Part shown: positions 43,599 through 52,125 of the stretch, piece by piece
Position numbering within the stretch: position 1 is the stretch's first letter
Layout of the letters: each line of letters begins with the position of its first letter
Origin: Nonomuraea typhae
GTDB lineage: Bacteria > Actinomycetota > Actinomycetes > Streptosporangiales > Streptosporangiaceae
NCBI RefSeq assembly: GCF_009760925.1
Contig: NZ_VRLV01000017.1
Location: forward strand, 1-64,000
Direction: 5' to 3'
Length of the DNA stretch: 64,000 bases
Notes under the pieces: generated by a model
Seen by the model: only the letters and a program-made list of their open reading frames with translations
Told to the model about the DNA's origin: nothing
Database searches by the model: none
Translations under genes and position numbers: made by a program

Positions 43599-44953
43599 CG
43601 TCGCGCGGCGGCGAGCTTGGCGTTCACGTCGGTCTCCGCCTTGGCCAGCAGGGCGTCCACGTCGGCGTCCGCGTCGGTGAGCACGGCCTGGACGACGGTG
43701 TCGAGCACGGCGTAGACCTGCTGGGCCTGCGCGGGCGGCTCGGGCCGGAGCGTGAGCGCGGGCGTGCCCTCCAGCCAGGGCTTGAAATGCTCCAGCTTGA
43801 CGTTCACGTACGGCTTGATCGCCGCGTCGATCTTGGCCTGCTGGGCGGCGTCGAACATCGGCAGCGTGGGCACGCCCACCGCGGACTTCGGATCGGCGGC
43901 CAGTTGCCTGGCACGCTCGGCGGCGGCCGTCGCGTCGTAGGCGGGCTGGGCGTAGGCGAACAGCAGCCACTTGACCGCGGCGGCGGCCTTCTCCTTGCTC
44001 ACCGACCTGGGCACCAGGTAGACGTCGCCGCCGGTCAGCGTGGCGTTGCCGCCGGCCTGGGGGAGGGGGCCGATGCCGAACGCGTCGGTGTTCTCCATGC
44101 CGTAGGTCATCTTGGCCAGCCGATAGGTGCCCGGCGTGCCCATGTACATCCCGATCTCGCCGGCGGCGAAGCGCTTGATCACGTCGTTCTGGTCGTTGAG
44201 CTGGTTGCTGCCCATCGAGTCGTCGCTCCAGCGCATCTCCTTGAGCAGGGTCAGCGCCTTCTTCGCCGGCTCGGCGTTGAACGCGGCCACGTATCCGCCG
44301 CCGCCCTCCTTCTCGATCTCGCCGCCGTGGGTGTAGGTGAGCATGGTGAGCTGCCAGCCGCCCTGGTTGTTCTTCGACTCGTGGACGAATCCGGCCTTGC
44401 CCGTCTTCTCGCTGATCTTCTTGGCGGCCGTTCTCACCTCGTCCCAGGTGGCCGGCGGCTTGCCGGGGTCTAGTCCGGCCTTGGTGAACAGCTCCCGGTT
44501 GTAGACCAGGCCCTGCGCGAAGGGCGCCTGCGGCACGCCGTACACCTGGCCGGAGGCGTCGCTCAGCGGCTGCAGGACCTGCGGGTTGAACTCCTTGTAG
44601 TGCGCCCATTTGCCGAGCTCGCCGGTCAGCGGCTGCACCTGCTTGCGCGCGATGAGCCCCTGCGGCTCGGTCAGCGGGACCTTGATGACCTCCTCGGCCC
44701 GCCCGCCGGCGAGCCTGGCCGAGAACGTCAGCGGGTCGAAGACGGTCGTCGAGCCCTCGACCTGGATGCCGGGGTTCTGCCGCTCGAAGTCCGCGACCAT
44801 CTTCTTGAACTGCTCCAGGCCGGGCTGGTCCGTCGCGGGCGGCATGCCCTGGACGCGGATCACGACCGTGCCGTCTCCGGCCTCGGACGATCCGCACGCC
44901 GCGAGCGCCGTCGTCAGTACGGCACAGCCGAGGAGGGCGGCGGTGTGTTTCAT
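43595..44953 (-). CDS. Sugar ABC transporter substrate-binding lipoprotein
   Basis: The 452-residue protein has a lipoprotein signal (MKHTAALLGCAVLTTALAAC, lipobox LAAC with Cys20) and a CUT1-type solute-binding fold (FKKMVADFERQNPGIQVEG, VYGVPQAPFAQGLVYNRELFTKAGLDP, TWDEVRTAAKKI). GGGAG lies about 5 nt upstream of the ATG. It captures a sugar or sugar acid for the two permeases encoded directly downstream. The ligand cannot be read from the sequence. Confidence 0.92.
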   Translation of the reverse strand: MKHTAALLGCAVLTTALAACGSSEAGDGTVVIRVQGMPPATDQPGLEQFKKMVADFERQNPGIQVEGSTTVFDPLTFSARLAGGRAEEVIKVPLTEPQGLIARKQVQPLTGELGKWAHYKEFNPQVLQPLSDASGQVYGVPQAPFAQGLVYNRELFTKAGLDPGKPPATWDEVRTAAKKISEKTGKAGFVHESKNNQGGWQLTMLTYTHGGEIEKEGGGGYVAAFNAEPAKKALTLLKEMRWSDDSMGSNQLNDQNDVIKRFAAGEIGMYMGTPGTYRLAKMTYGMENTDAFGIGPLPQAGGNATLTGGDVYLVPRSVSKEKAAAAVKWLLFAYAQPAYDATAAAERARQLAADPKSAVGVPTLPMFDAAQQAKIDAAIKPYVNVKLEHFKPWLEGTPALTLRPEPPAQAQQVYAVLDTVVQAVLTDADADVDALLAKAETDVNAKLAAARR

Positions 44954-44994
44954 GGTGACTCCCGCTATCGGGCTCTTTCGGGCATGGGGGATAG

Positions 44995-45015
44995 AGGTAC
45001 GGCGCCGCCGTACCT
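44995..45015 (-). terminator. Hairpin between lacI and the ABC operon
   Basis: AGGTACGGC-GCC-GCCGTACCT forms a 9-bp perfect stem in the 77-bp gap after the LacI gene stop. With no T run it may be a partial terminator or processing site that lowers read-through into the binding-protein gene. Confidence 0.5.
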
Positions 45016-45030
45016 TGGCCGGAGGGGTGG

Positions 45031-46002
45031 TCAGCGCGGGGCGGGGCCCGTGGACGCGCGGGGGATCAGGCGGGAGCCGATCTCGACGACCCGGCCCCCG
45101 CCCTTGCCCGCGATCGTGTCGATGAGCAGGTCGGCGGCCTGGGTGGCGATCTCGTCGGCGGAGATCCTGATCGTGGTGAGGGACGGGGTGGAGGTGGCGG
45201 CCAGCAGCGTGTCGTCGATGCCGATCACGCTGACGTCGCCGGGGACCTTCACGTCGAGCTTGGCGAGCTGGTGCAGCACGCCGAGGGCGACCAGGTCGTT
45301 GTGGGCGAGCACGGCGGTGGCCTCGCCGGCGGCCACCAGGGTCGCCGCGTGCACGCCGGTCTCGAAGCGGGGCTCGTAGGGGCCGAGCTCGGCCAGGGCC
45401 AGCTCGTGCGCCTCGAACGACTCTCTTATCGACTTGCCGCGGCTCAACTCGGGTCGCGAGCCGTTGACGAACACGCAGCGGGTGTGGCCGTATGCCTTGA
45501 GGTGCTCGGCGGCCTGGGAGATGCCGGCCGACAGCGAGACGCGCAGTTCGGGGATGCCCTCGAGGTGCCGGTTGACCAGCACCAGCGGGATCTCCTCCGC
45601 CAGTTCGCGCAGCCGCTGCTCGCCCAGCGTGGAGGCCCACAGGACCATGCCGTCCACCCGCTTGGAGACGGCGGCGATGGTCTCGATCTCGTCGAACTCC
45701 CGCTCGTCGGTGTCGGCGGCCAGGATCGTGTACCCCTGGCGCCGGGCCCTGGCCTGCATGGCCTTGAAGATCGGCGGGAAGAACGGGTTGCCTATGTCGG
45801 GGATGATCAGCCCGAGCGAGCCGGTCCGGCCGCCGCGCAGGGAGCGGGCGGCGGGGTTGGGGGCGTAGCCGAGCTTGGCGGCCGTGTCGAGGATGCGCTG
45901 CAGGGTCTGCGGCTGCACCTGGTCGGGCGCGGTGAAGGCGCGCGAGACGGTCGAGACGGAGACGCCGGCGGCGCTCGCCACGTCCTTGATGGTTACCGCC
46001 AC
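45031..46002 (-). CDS. LacI family transcriptional regulator
   Basis: The 323-residue repressor has an N-terminal LacI helix-turn-helix (VTIKDVASAAGVSVSTVSRAF, residues 3-23), the hinge YAPNPAARSLRGGRTGSLGLI and a periplasmic-binding-protein-like effector domain. The GTG start with GGAGG 5 nt upstream is chosen over an ATG 39 nt further 5'. It is divergent from the enolase-superfamily gene. AACGTT-centred sites at 46041-46046 and 46126-46137 are probable operators, and it likely controls both flanking units in response to a sugar. Confidence 0.9.
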   Translation of the reverse strand: MAVTIKDVASAAGVSVSTVSRAFTAPDQVQPQTLQRILDTAAKLGYAPNPAARSLRGGRTGSLGLIIPDIGNPFFPPIFKAMQARARRQGYTILAADTDEREFDEIETIAAVSKRVDGMVLWASTLGEQRLRELAEEIPLVLVNRHLEGIPELRVSLSAGISQAAEHLKAYGHTRCVFVNGSRPELSRGKSIRESFEAHELALAELGPYEPRFETGVHAATLVAAGEATAVLAHNDLVALGVLHQLAKLDVKVPGDVSVIGIDDTLLAATSTPSLTTIRISADEIATQAADLLIDTIAGKGGGRVVEIGSRLIPRASTGPAPR

Positions 46003-46125
46003 TCCGGCCTCCCGTGTCGTTGGTACGCAGGATGCTCGCAAACGTTACCGGAATCCGTCAAGGGTGATAAATCCAGATCTTTTCTTCGTTGCGATGAGAT
46101 GTCATGATGCGGTGCTGAGAGTTGC

Positions 46126-46137
46126 GGGAACGTTTTC
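46126..46137. promoter_or_regulatory. LacI-type operator
   Basis: GGGAACGTTTTC is an imperfect palindrome centred on CG, the core typical of LacI-family sites. It lies directly ahead of the ribosome binding site of the gene starting at 46151. A related AACGTT core at 46041-46046 lies near the lacI start, fitting autoregulation. Confidence 0.55.
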
Positions 46138-46150
46138 ATGGGAGCTGGAT

Positions 46151-47287
46151 GTGAAGATCACCGGTTGGGAAGTGCTGACCCTGCCCGACCACGGCGACAG
46201 CATGATGCTGCTGGTCCTGGATACCGACGAGGGCCTGCACGGCATCGGCGAAGTGGGCATCCGCTCCCGCCAGAAGGCCGTCGCCGGCGCCCTCGACCAC
46301 CTCGGCGACCTGCTGATCGGCGAGGACCCCCACCGGATCGAGCACCTGTGGCAGGTCATGTTCCGGCGCGGGTTCTTCCCCGCCGACCGCTTCGTCAGCG
46401 CCGCCATCGCCGCCGTGGACGTGGCGCTCTGGGACATCAAAGGCAAAGCCCTCGGCGTCCCCGTCTACGACCTGCTCGGCGGCCGGGTCCGCGACCACGT
46501 GCCCGCCTACGTCCACCTGGGCGACGACTACCACGAGCGCGAGCGCTTCCTGGACAAGGCCCGCGCCCTGGCCGCCGAGGGCTGGGGACACCTGCGCTTC
46601 GCCGTACCCCACGCACCGGACGGGACACTCGACCAGCGGGCCTCCATGCGGGCCGGAATCGAGCTGTTCCACCAGGTCAGGGCGGCCGTCGGGGACGAGG
46701 TCGAGCTCATCCTCGACATCCACACCCGGCTCGACCCGCCCGAGGCGCTCACCCTGTGCCGCGAGATCGAGGCGGCGCGGCCCTACTTCGTGGAGGACCC
46801 GCTGCGCAGCGAGGGCCTCGACGCCTACCGCATGCTCCGCTCCCGTACGGCGGCGCCGCTGGCGGCCGGGGAGCAGTTCGGCTCGAAGTGGGAGTTCCAG
46901 CGGCTGGTGGAGGCCGACCTCATCGACTACGCCCGGGTCGACGTGGGCGTCGCGGCCGGGCTGACCGAGGCCAAGAAGATCGCCGCCATGTGCGAGACCC
47001 ACTACGTCAAGCTCGCCACCCACAACCCGCTGGGGCCCGTGACCGCGGCCTCCTCCCTGCACCTCAACCTCGCCTGCCCGAACGTGGCCGTCCAGGAGCA
47101 CCAGGCCGAGCCGGAGCTGCCCGAGTTGTTCACCGTCCGCCCGGTCATCCGGGCGGGGCGCGTGGAGGTGTCCGACCTGCCGGGAATCGGGGTGGACATC
47201 GATCGGGAGGCGGCCAGGCGCTACCGGGCGGTCGCCGCGGAACGGCCACATCTGCGCAGCCCGGACGGTGCTTTCACCAACTGGTGA
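46151..47287 (+). CDS. Enolase-superfamily sugar-acid dehydratase (MR/MLE type)
   Basis: The 378-residue enzyme has an N-terminal capping domain (VKITGWEVLTLPD to about 110) and a barrel with metal ligands in ILDIHTRLDPPEA, YFVEDPLRSEG and AAGEQFGS, and a catalytic His in THNPLGPVTAASS. The pattern fits the D-mannonate/D-gluconate/D-galactonate dehydratase group, which removes water from a C6 sugar acid. GTG start with GGGAG 6 nt upstream. It is divergent from LacI and beside a sugar importer, which supports sugar-acid catabolism; the stereochemistry is not known. Confidence 0.88.
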   Translation: MKITGWEVLTLPDHGDSMMLLVLDTDEGLHGIGEVGIRSRQKAVAGALDHLGDLLIGEDPHRIEHLWQVMFRRGFFPADRFVSAAIAAVDVALWDIKGKALGVPVYDLLGGRVRDHVPAYVHLGDDYHERERFLDKARALAAEGWGHLRFAVPHAPDGTLDQRASMRAGIELFHQVRAAVGDEVELILDIHTRLDPPEALTLCREIEAARPYFVEDPLRSEGLDAYRMLRSRTAAPLAAGEQFGSKWEFQRLVEADLIDYARVDVGVAAGLTEAKKIAAMCETHYVKLATHNPLGPVTAASSLHLNLACPNVAVQEHQAEPELPELFTVRPVIRAGRVEVSDLPGIGVDIDREAARRYRAVAAERPHLRSPDGAFTNW

Positions 47288-47321
47288 CCGGGGCGGGGCC
47301 GATGGGCGGGAGAATGGGGCC

Positions 47322-48578
47322 GTGCATGCAGACATCTCCCGCCCCGTCGTCGTGCTCGGCTCCACCGGCTCGATCGGCACCCAGGCGCTCGACGTGATCG
47401 CGGCCAACCCGGCGAGCTTCCAGGTGGTCGCGCTGGCGGCCGGCGGCGGCCGGGCCGAGCTGCTGGCCGGGCAGGCCGCCCGCTTCGGCGCCGAGGCGGT
47501 CGCGGTCGCCGACGCGGCAGCCGTACCCGCGCTGAAGGAGGCGCTGGCGGCCCGCGGCGCACGGCCGGAGGTGCTCGCCGGGCCCGAAGGCGTCGCCGAG
47601 GCGGCCACCTGGACGCCCGGGACCGCGCCCGGCCCGGCTGGATCCGCCACCGCGAGTCTGCCGGGCGCCGCGTGGGTGGAAGGGGCCTCGCCGCTGGTGC
47701 TCAACGGGATCACCGGGGCGCTCGGGCTGACCTCCACACTGGCCGCCCTGGACGCCGGGCGCACGCTCGCGCTGGCCAACAAGGAATCGCTGATCATCGG
47801 CGGCCCGCTGGTCAAGCGGCGGGCCAAGCCCGGGCAGATCCTGCCGGTCGACTCCGAGCACTCCGCGCTGCAGCAGTCGCTGTGGGCGTCCGGGCCGGGC
47901 GGCTACGACCCCGACGCCGTCCGCAAGCTCATCGTCACCGCCTCCGGCGGGCCCTTCCGCGGCAAGCGGCGCGCGGAGCTGACCGATGTCACCCCCGAGA
48001 TGGCCCTGGCGCACCCGACCTGGTCGATGGGCCCGGTCATCACGATCAACTCCGCGACCCTGGTCAACAAGGGCCTGGAGGTCATCGAGGCGCACCTGCT
48101 GTTCGACATCGGCTTCGACCGCATCGAGGTCGTCGTCCACCCGCAGTCGATCGTCCACTCCATGGTCGAGTACGTCGACGGCTCGACCATGTGCCAGGCC
48201 AGCCCGCCCGACATGCGCCTGCCGATCGCCCTGGCACTCGGCCACCCCCGCCGCATCGCCGGCGCGGCCCGCCCCATCGACTGGAGCACCGCCTGCACCT
48301 GGACGTTCGAGCCGCTGGACAACGACGCCTTCCCCAGCGTCGAACTGGCCCGCCACGTCGGCGCCGAGGGCGGCACCGCCCCGGCCGTCTACAACGCCGC
48401 CAACGAGGTCTGCGTGGACGCGTTCATGCGCGGCGCCCTGCCCTTCCTCGCCATCGTCGACACCGTCGCGAACGTGGTCGCCGAGCACCAGGTCACCCCG
48501 GCCGAATCGGTGGAAGAGGTACTCGCGGCCGACGCCTGGGCCCGAGCGCGTGCCGGTGAGCTCACCGGCGTTGCCTAA
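47322..48578 (+). CDS. dxr: 1-deoxy-D-xylulose-5-phosphate reductoisomerase
   Basis: The 418-residue enzyme makes 2-C-methyl-D-erythritol 4-phosphate in the MEP isoprenoid pathway with NADPH. It shows the NADPH loop VLGSTGSIGTQALDV, LANKESLI, PVDSEHSA, TASGGPF, HPTWSMG, VVHPQSIVHSMVEY and AANEVCVDAF. The region around residue 90 has a Pro/Gly/Ala-rich insertion (WTPGTAPGPAGSATA). The GTG start at 47322 matches the family start. ispG follows after only 10 nt; the rip1/rseP gene normally between them in actinobacteria is missing. Confidence 0.96.
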   Translation: MHADISRPVVVLGSTGSIGTQALDVIAANPASFQVVALAAGGGRAELLAGQAARFGAEAVAVADAAAVPALKEALAARGARPEVLAGPEGVAEAATWTPGTAPGPAGSATASLPGAAWVEGASPLVLNGITGALGLTSTLAALDAGRTLALANKESLIIGGPLVKRRAKPGQILPVDSEHSALQQSLWASGPGGYDPDAVRKLIVTASGGPFRGKRRAELTDVTPEMALAHPTWSMGPVITINSATLVNKGLEVIEAHLLFDIGFDRIEVVVHPQSIVHSMVEYVDGSTMCQASPPDMRLPIALALGHPRRIAGAARPIDWSTACTWTFEPLDNDAFPSVELARHVGAEGGTAPAVYNAANEVCVDAFMRGALPFLAIVDTVANVVAEHQVTPAESVEEVLAADAWARARAGELTGVA

Positions 48579-48581
48579 ACT
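48552..48581 (+). promoter_or_regulatory. ispG promoter with 18-bp palindrome
   Basis: GCCGGTGAGCTCACCGGC (48552-48569) is a perfect palindrome inside the last codons of dxr. TAAACT (48576-48581) is a -10 box that includes the dxr stop codon and lies 7 nt before the ispG GTG. ispG can therefore be made from its own leaderless transcript. Confidence 0.55.
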
Positions 48582-48588
48582 GTTATCC

Positions 48589-49758
48589 GTGACTTCTGTA
48601 GCACTCGGCATTCCGACGGTCCGTCCGAAGCCGCTCGCCCGACGCCGGCACTCCCGCCAGATCATGGTCGGCAGTGTGCCGGTGGGCGGCGACGCGCCGG
48701 TGTCCGTGCAGTCGATGACGACCACGGTCACCGCCGACATCAACGCCACTCTCCAGCAGATCGCCGAGCTGACCGCCTCCGGTTGCCAGATCGTCCGTGT
48801 CGCGGTGCCGTCCCAGGACGACGCCGAAGCGCTGCCCATCATCGCGAAGAAGTCGCAGATCCCGGTCATCGCCGACATCCACTTCCAGCCGAAGTACGTC
48901 TTCGCCGCCATCGACGCCGGGTGCGCGGCGGTGCGGGTCAACCCCGGCAACATCAAGAAGTTCGACGACAAGGTGGGCGAGATCGCCCGCGCCGCCGCCG
49001 GCGCGGGGGTGCCGATCCGCATCGGCGTCAACGCCGGCTCGCTCGACCCCCGCCTGCTGCAGAAGTACGGCAAGGCCACCCCCGAAGCGCTGGTGGAGTC
49101 CGCGCTGTGGGAGTGCTCGCTGTTCGAGGAGCACGGCTTCCGCGACATCAAGATCTCGGTCAAGCACAACGACCCGGTCGTGATGATCAACGCCTACCGG
49201 CTGCTGGCCCAGCAGTGCGACTACCCGCTCCACCTGGGCGTCACCGAGGCCGGGCCGGCCTTCCAGGGCACCGTCAAGTCGGCGGTCGCCTTCGGCGCCC
49301 TGCTGGCCGAGGGCATCGGCGACACCATCCGCGTCTCGCTGTCGGCCCCGCCCGTCGAGGAGGTCAAGGTCGGCACCCAGATCCTGGAGTCGCTCGGGCT
49401 GCGCGAGCGCGGCCTGGAGATCGTCTCCTGCCCGTCGTGCGGACGGGCCCAGGTGGACGTCTACACGCTGGCCGAGCAGGTGCAGGCCGGTCTCGAGGGC
49501 ATGAAGGTGCCGTTGCGCGTGGCCGTCATGGGCTGCGTCGTCAACGGCCCGGGCGAGGCCCGCGAGGCCGACCTCGGCGTGGCCTCCGGCAACGGCAAGG
49601 GGCAGATCTTCGTCAAGGGCGAGGTCATCAAGACCGTGCCCGAGTCGCAGATCGTGGAGACCCTCATCGAGGAGGCCCTGCGCATCGCCGAGGAGATGGG
49701 CGTCGAGATCGACCTGGACGACGAGGACGCGCCGGGCCCCCAGGTCACGGTCGGCTGA
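48589..49758 (+). CDS. ispG: 4-hydroxy-3-methylbut-2-en-1-yl diphosphate synthase (flavodoxin/ferredoxin)
   Basis: The 389-residue [4Fe-4S] enzyme turns MEcPP into HMBPP in the MEP pathway. It has the family N-terminus (RRRHSRQIMVGSVPVGGDAPVSVQSMTTT), SGCQIVRVAVP, IADIHFQPKYV, VNPGNIK, KHNDP, and the cluster ligands Cys in CPSCGR and in GCVVNGPGE. The GTG start gives the usual VTSVALGIP N-terminus, and the TAAACT box 7 nt upstream supports it. It ends 3 nt from the convergent hydroxylase gene. Confidence 0.96.
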   Translation: MTSVALGIPTVRPKPLARRRHSRQIMVGSVPVGGDAPVSVQSMTTTVTADINATLQQIAELTASGCQIVRVAVPSQDDAEALPIIAKKSQIPVIADIHFQPKYVFAAIDAGCAAVRVNPGNIKKFDDKVGEIARAAAGAGVPIRIGVNAGSLDPRLLQKYGKATPEALVESALWECSLFEEHGFRDIKISVKHNDPVVMINAYRLLAQQCDYPLHLGVTEAGPAFQGTVKSAVAFGALLAEGIGDTIRVSLSAPPVEEVKVGTQILESLGLRERGLEIVSCPSCGRAQVDVYTLAEQVQAGLEGMKVPLRVAVMGCVVNGPGEAREADLGVASGNGKGQIFVKGEVIKTVPESQIVETLIEEALRIAEEMGVEIDLDDEDAPGPQVTVG

Positions 49759-49761
49759 CCC

Positions 49762-51987
49762 TCACTCGTTGAGCCAGCCCCACACCACCTCGGGCGTCAT
49801 CGGCGTCCGGTTGACCCGCTCGGCGATCTCGGGCAGGGCCGCGGCGACCGCGTTGGCGATCGCCGCGGGCGGCCCGATCGTGCCCGACTCCCCGGCGCCC
49901 TTCATGCCGCCGGGCGTGATGGGCGAGGGCGTGCTCTGCATGACCACGGTGATGTCGGGCACCTCGCGTACCGTCGGCGGCAGGTAGTCCAGCGTGGGCT
50001 GTCCCTCGGCCGAGTAGACGATCTCCTCGCTCAAGGCCATGCCGATGCTCTGGGCGATGCCGCCGACCTGCTGTCCTTCCACGATCGCCGGGTTCACGAC
50101 CACGCCCGAGTCGGCCACGGCCCAGTAGCGCTCCACCTCGACCTTCCCGGTCTCCGGGTCCACGGCGACGGCGGCGGCGTGCGCGGCGTAGGCGTAGGTG
50201 CTGTCGGGCGGATCGTAGGTGGCCCGCTCCTCCAGGCCGGGCGAGTAGCCCTCGGGCAGGTCCCAGCCGCGCCAGGCCGAGGTGGCGATCTCCTTGAGCG
50301 TCAGCGCCGCCCGGGGATCGCCCTTGACCCCGACCTCCTGCCCCCGCAGCTCGAGGTCCTCCGGCGCCACCTCCAGCCGGTGCGCCGCCAGCGCGAACAC
50401 CTTCTCCCGCAGCCGGTCGGCCGCCCGCGCCAGCGCGCCGCCGCCGACCACCAGCGAACGGCTGGCGATCGAGCCGACCCCCGAGTACGGCGCGCTGGCC
50501 GTGTCGCCCAGCAGCACGCGCACGCTGTCCAGCGGCACCCCGGTCCGCTCGGCGGCGATCTGCGCCAGCGTCGTCTCGATCCCCTGGCCGATCACGGCCA
50601 CGCCCGAGTGCACGACCACCGAGGCGTCCGGCTCCATGCGCACGATCGCGCTCTCGAAGCCGCCCACCAGCATGCCCATCTGGCGCATCGCCTCCGACGG
50701 CCCGAGCCCGGTGCCCTCGACCTGGCAGGAGAACCCGATCCCGCGCCGCCTGCCGTCGGCCGGCGCGACGGCGGCGGCCAGGTCCCGCACGGTCCGCAGC
50801 GCCCGCGGGTAGTCGCCGGAGTCGTAGACCGGCCCGGTGCGGCTGGCGTACGGCAGTTCCTCGGGGCCGATCAGGTTGCGCAGCCGCAGCTCGACCGGGT
50901 CCAGGCCGAGCCGCCTGGCCGCCTCGTCGATGAGCCGCTCCCGGGTCATCGCCGCCTCCGGCTGGCCGAAGCCCCGGTAGGAGCCGGTCGGCGTGGTGTT
51001 GGTCAGCGCGCCGCGCAGCCGGACCCCGGCCTGCGGGAACCGGTAGGGACCCGGCAGCATCGACGCGGTCACCGCGAACGGCGAGATGCCCACGTTCGAC
51101 GGGTGCCCGCCGAGGTCGCCGAGCACGTCCGCGTACAGGGCCAGGAACCGGCCGTCCTCGTCCAGGGCCAGCCGGGCGCGGTGGCGTGCCGCCCGCGCCG
51201 GCAGCGTCGCCACCAGCTTGTCGCCCGGCGCCTCGCTCCAGGCCACCGGCCGCCCGAGCCGCATCGCCGCGACGCAGGCCAGCGTCTCGTCCGGATACAG
51301 GTGCTCCTTGCCGCCGAACCCGCCGCCGGTGTCGCCGGTCACCACCCGGATCCGGTCGATGGACAGGCCCAGCGCCTCCGCCAGGTGGTCGCGGGCCTGG
51401 TGCGGCGCCTGGGTGGTGGTCCACAGCGTGAGCTGCTCGCCGGTGTACTCGGCCACGACGCCGCGGGGTTCCATCGGGTACGGCGCGGCCCTGCCGTACC
51501 GGAAGGTCATCTCCACGACGTGGGCGGACTGGACGTCGGCGGCGCCGGCGTCGCCCAGGGTGAACTCGGTGATCACGCTGCCCTCTTCGACGTCCACGAC
51601 GGGGGTGAGCTCGTCGAGGTCGAGGTCGAGGAGGTCGGCGGCGTCGCGGGCGGCCTCCGGGGTGAGGGCCACGATCATGGCCACCGGCTGGCCGACGTAG
51701 CGCAGGGTGTCGTCGAGCACGGGGTAGGAGGTCTGCTGCTGGCCGGGGGCGAGGGAGACGCAGGGCAGGGTGACGCCGGCCGTGTCCGCGGGGGTGATCA
51801 CGTCGAGGACCCCGTCGCAGGCGCGCGCGGCCTTGACGTCGAGGCCCAGCAGGCGGCCGTGCGCGATCGGGCTTCTGACCACGAATCCGTAAACCATGCC
51901 GGGCAGGCGCACTGTGCCCACGAACCGTCCCCTGCCCGTCAGCAGCCGGGCGTCCTCGCGTCGTGGAGCTCTGGAACCGATCACCAT
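49762..51987 (-). CDS. Molybdopterin-binding hydroxylase large subunit (CoxL/XdhB-like), orphan
   Basis: The 741-residue protein is a xanthine dehydrogenase-family molybdopterin subunit. It has PRREDARLLTGRGRFV, GDTGGGFGGKEHLYPDE, a GSYRGFGQPEA active-site loop (not the AYxCSFR of true CO dehydrogenase), IGQGIETTLAQIAAE and the catalytic Glu motif KGAGESGTIGPP. Such subunits hydroxylate aldehydes or heteroaromatics and normally work with FAD and 2Fe-2S subunits; neither gene is present beside it. Start is uncertain: ATG 51987 fits the domain start, with an upstream in-frame TTG at 52011 possible. Confidence 0.88.
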   Translation of the reverse strand: MVIGSRAPRREDARLLTGRGRFVGTVRLPGMVYGFVVRSPIAHGRLLGLDVKAARACDGVLDVITPADTAGVTLPCVSLAPGQQQTSYPVLDDTLRYVGQPVAMIVALTPEAARDAADLLDLDLDELTPVVDVEEGSVITEFTLGDAGAADVQSAHVVEMTFRYGRAAPYPMEPRGVVAEYTGEQLTLWTTTQAPHQARDHLAEALGLSIDRIRVVTGDTGGGFGGKEHLYPDETLACVAAMRLGRPVAWSEAPGDKLVATLPARAARHRARLALDEDGRFLALYADVLGDLGGHPSNVGISPFAVTASMLPGPYRFPQAGVRLRGALTNTTPTGSYRGFGQPEAAMTRERLIDEAARRLGLDPVELRLRNLIGPEELPYASRTGPVYDSGDYPRALRTVRDLAAAVAPADGRRRGIGFSCQVEGTGLGPSEAMRQMGMLVGGFESAIVRMEPDASVVVHSGVAVIGQGIETTLAQIAAERTGVPLDSVRVLLGDTASAPYSGVGSIASRSLVVGGGALARAADRLREKVFALAAHRLEVAPEDLELRGQEVGVKGDPRAALTLKEIATSAWRGWDLPEGYSPGLEERATYDPPDSTYAYAAHAAAVAVDPETGKVEVERYWAVADSGVVVNPAIVEGQQVGGIAQSIGMALSEEIVYSAEGQPTLDYLPPTVREVPDITVVMQSTPSPITPGGMKGAGESGTIGPPAAIANAVAAALPEIAERVNRTPMTPEVVWGWLNE

Positions 51988-52125
51988 GATCTGATTCTGG
52001 GGGCGTGACAAGTGGTAAGCAAGGAGTTACATCACGGTAAGACTTCTTCCATACGTACTGTAGTGGGGCGGTTGCACAAGGGAACATCGCTCTGCCGTAC
52101 GAGTGGGAGTGGGGGGAGCAGCCGG

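Noticed and set aside
49762..51987. Carbon monoxide dehydrogenase large subunit (coxL form I)
   Set aside because: The active-site loop is GSYRGFGQ, not AYxCSFR, and coxM/coxS are absent, so CO oxidation should not be claimed.
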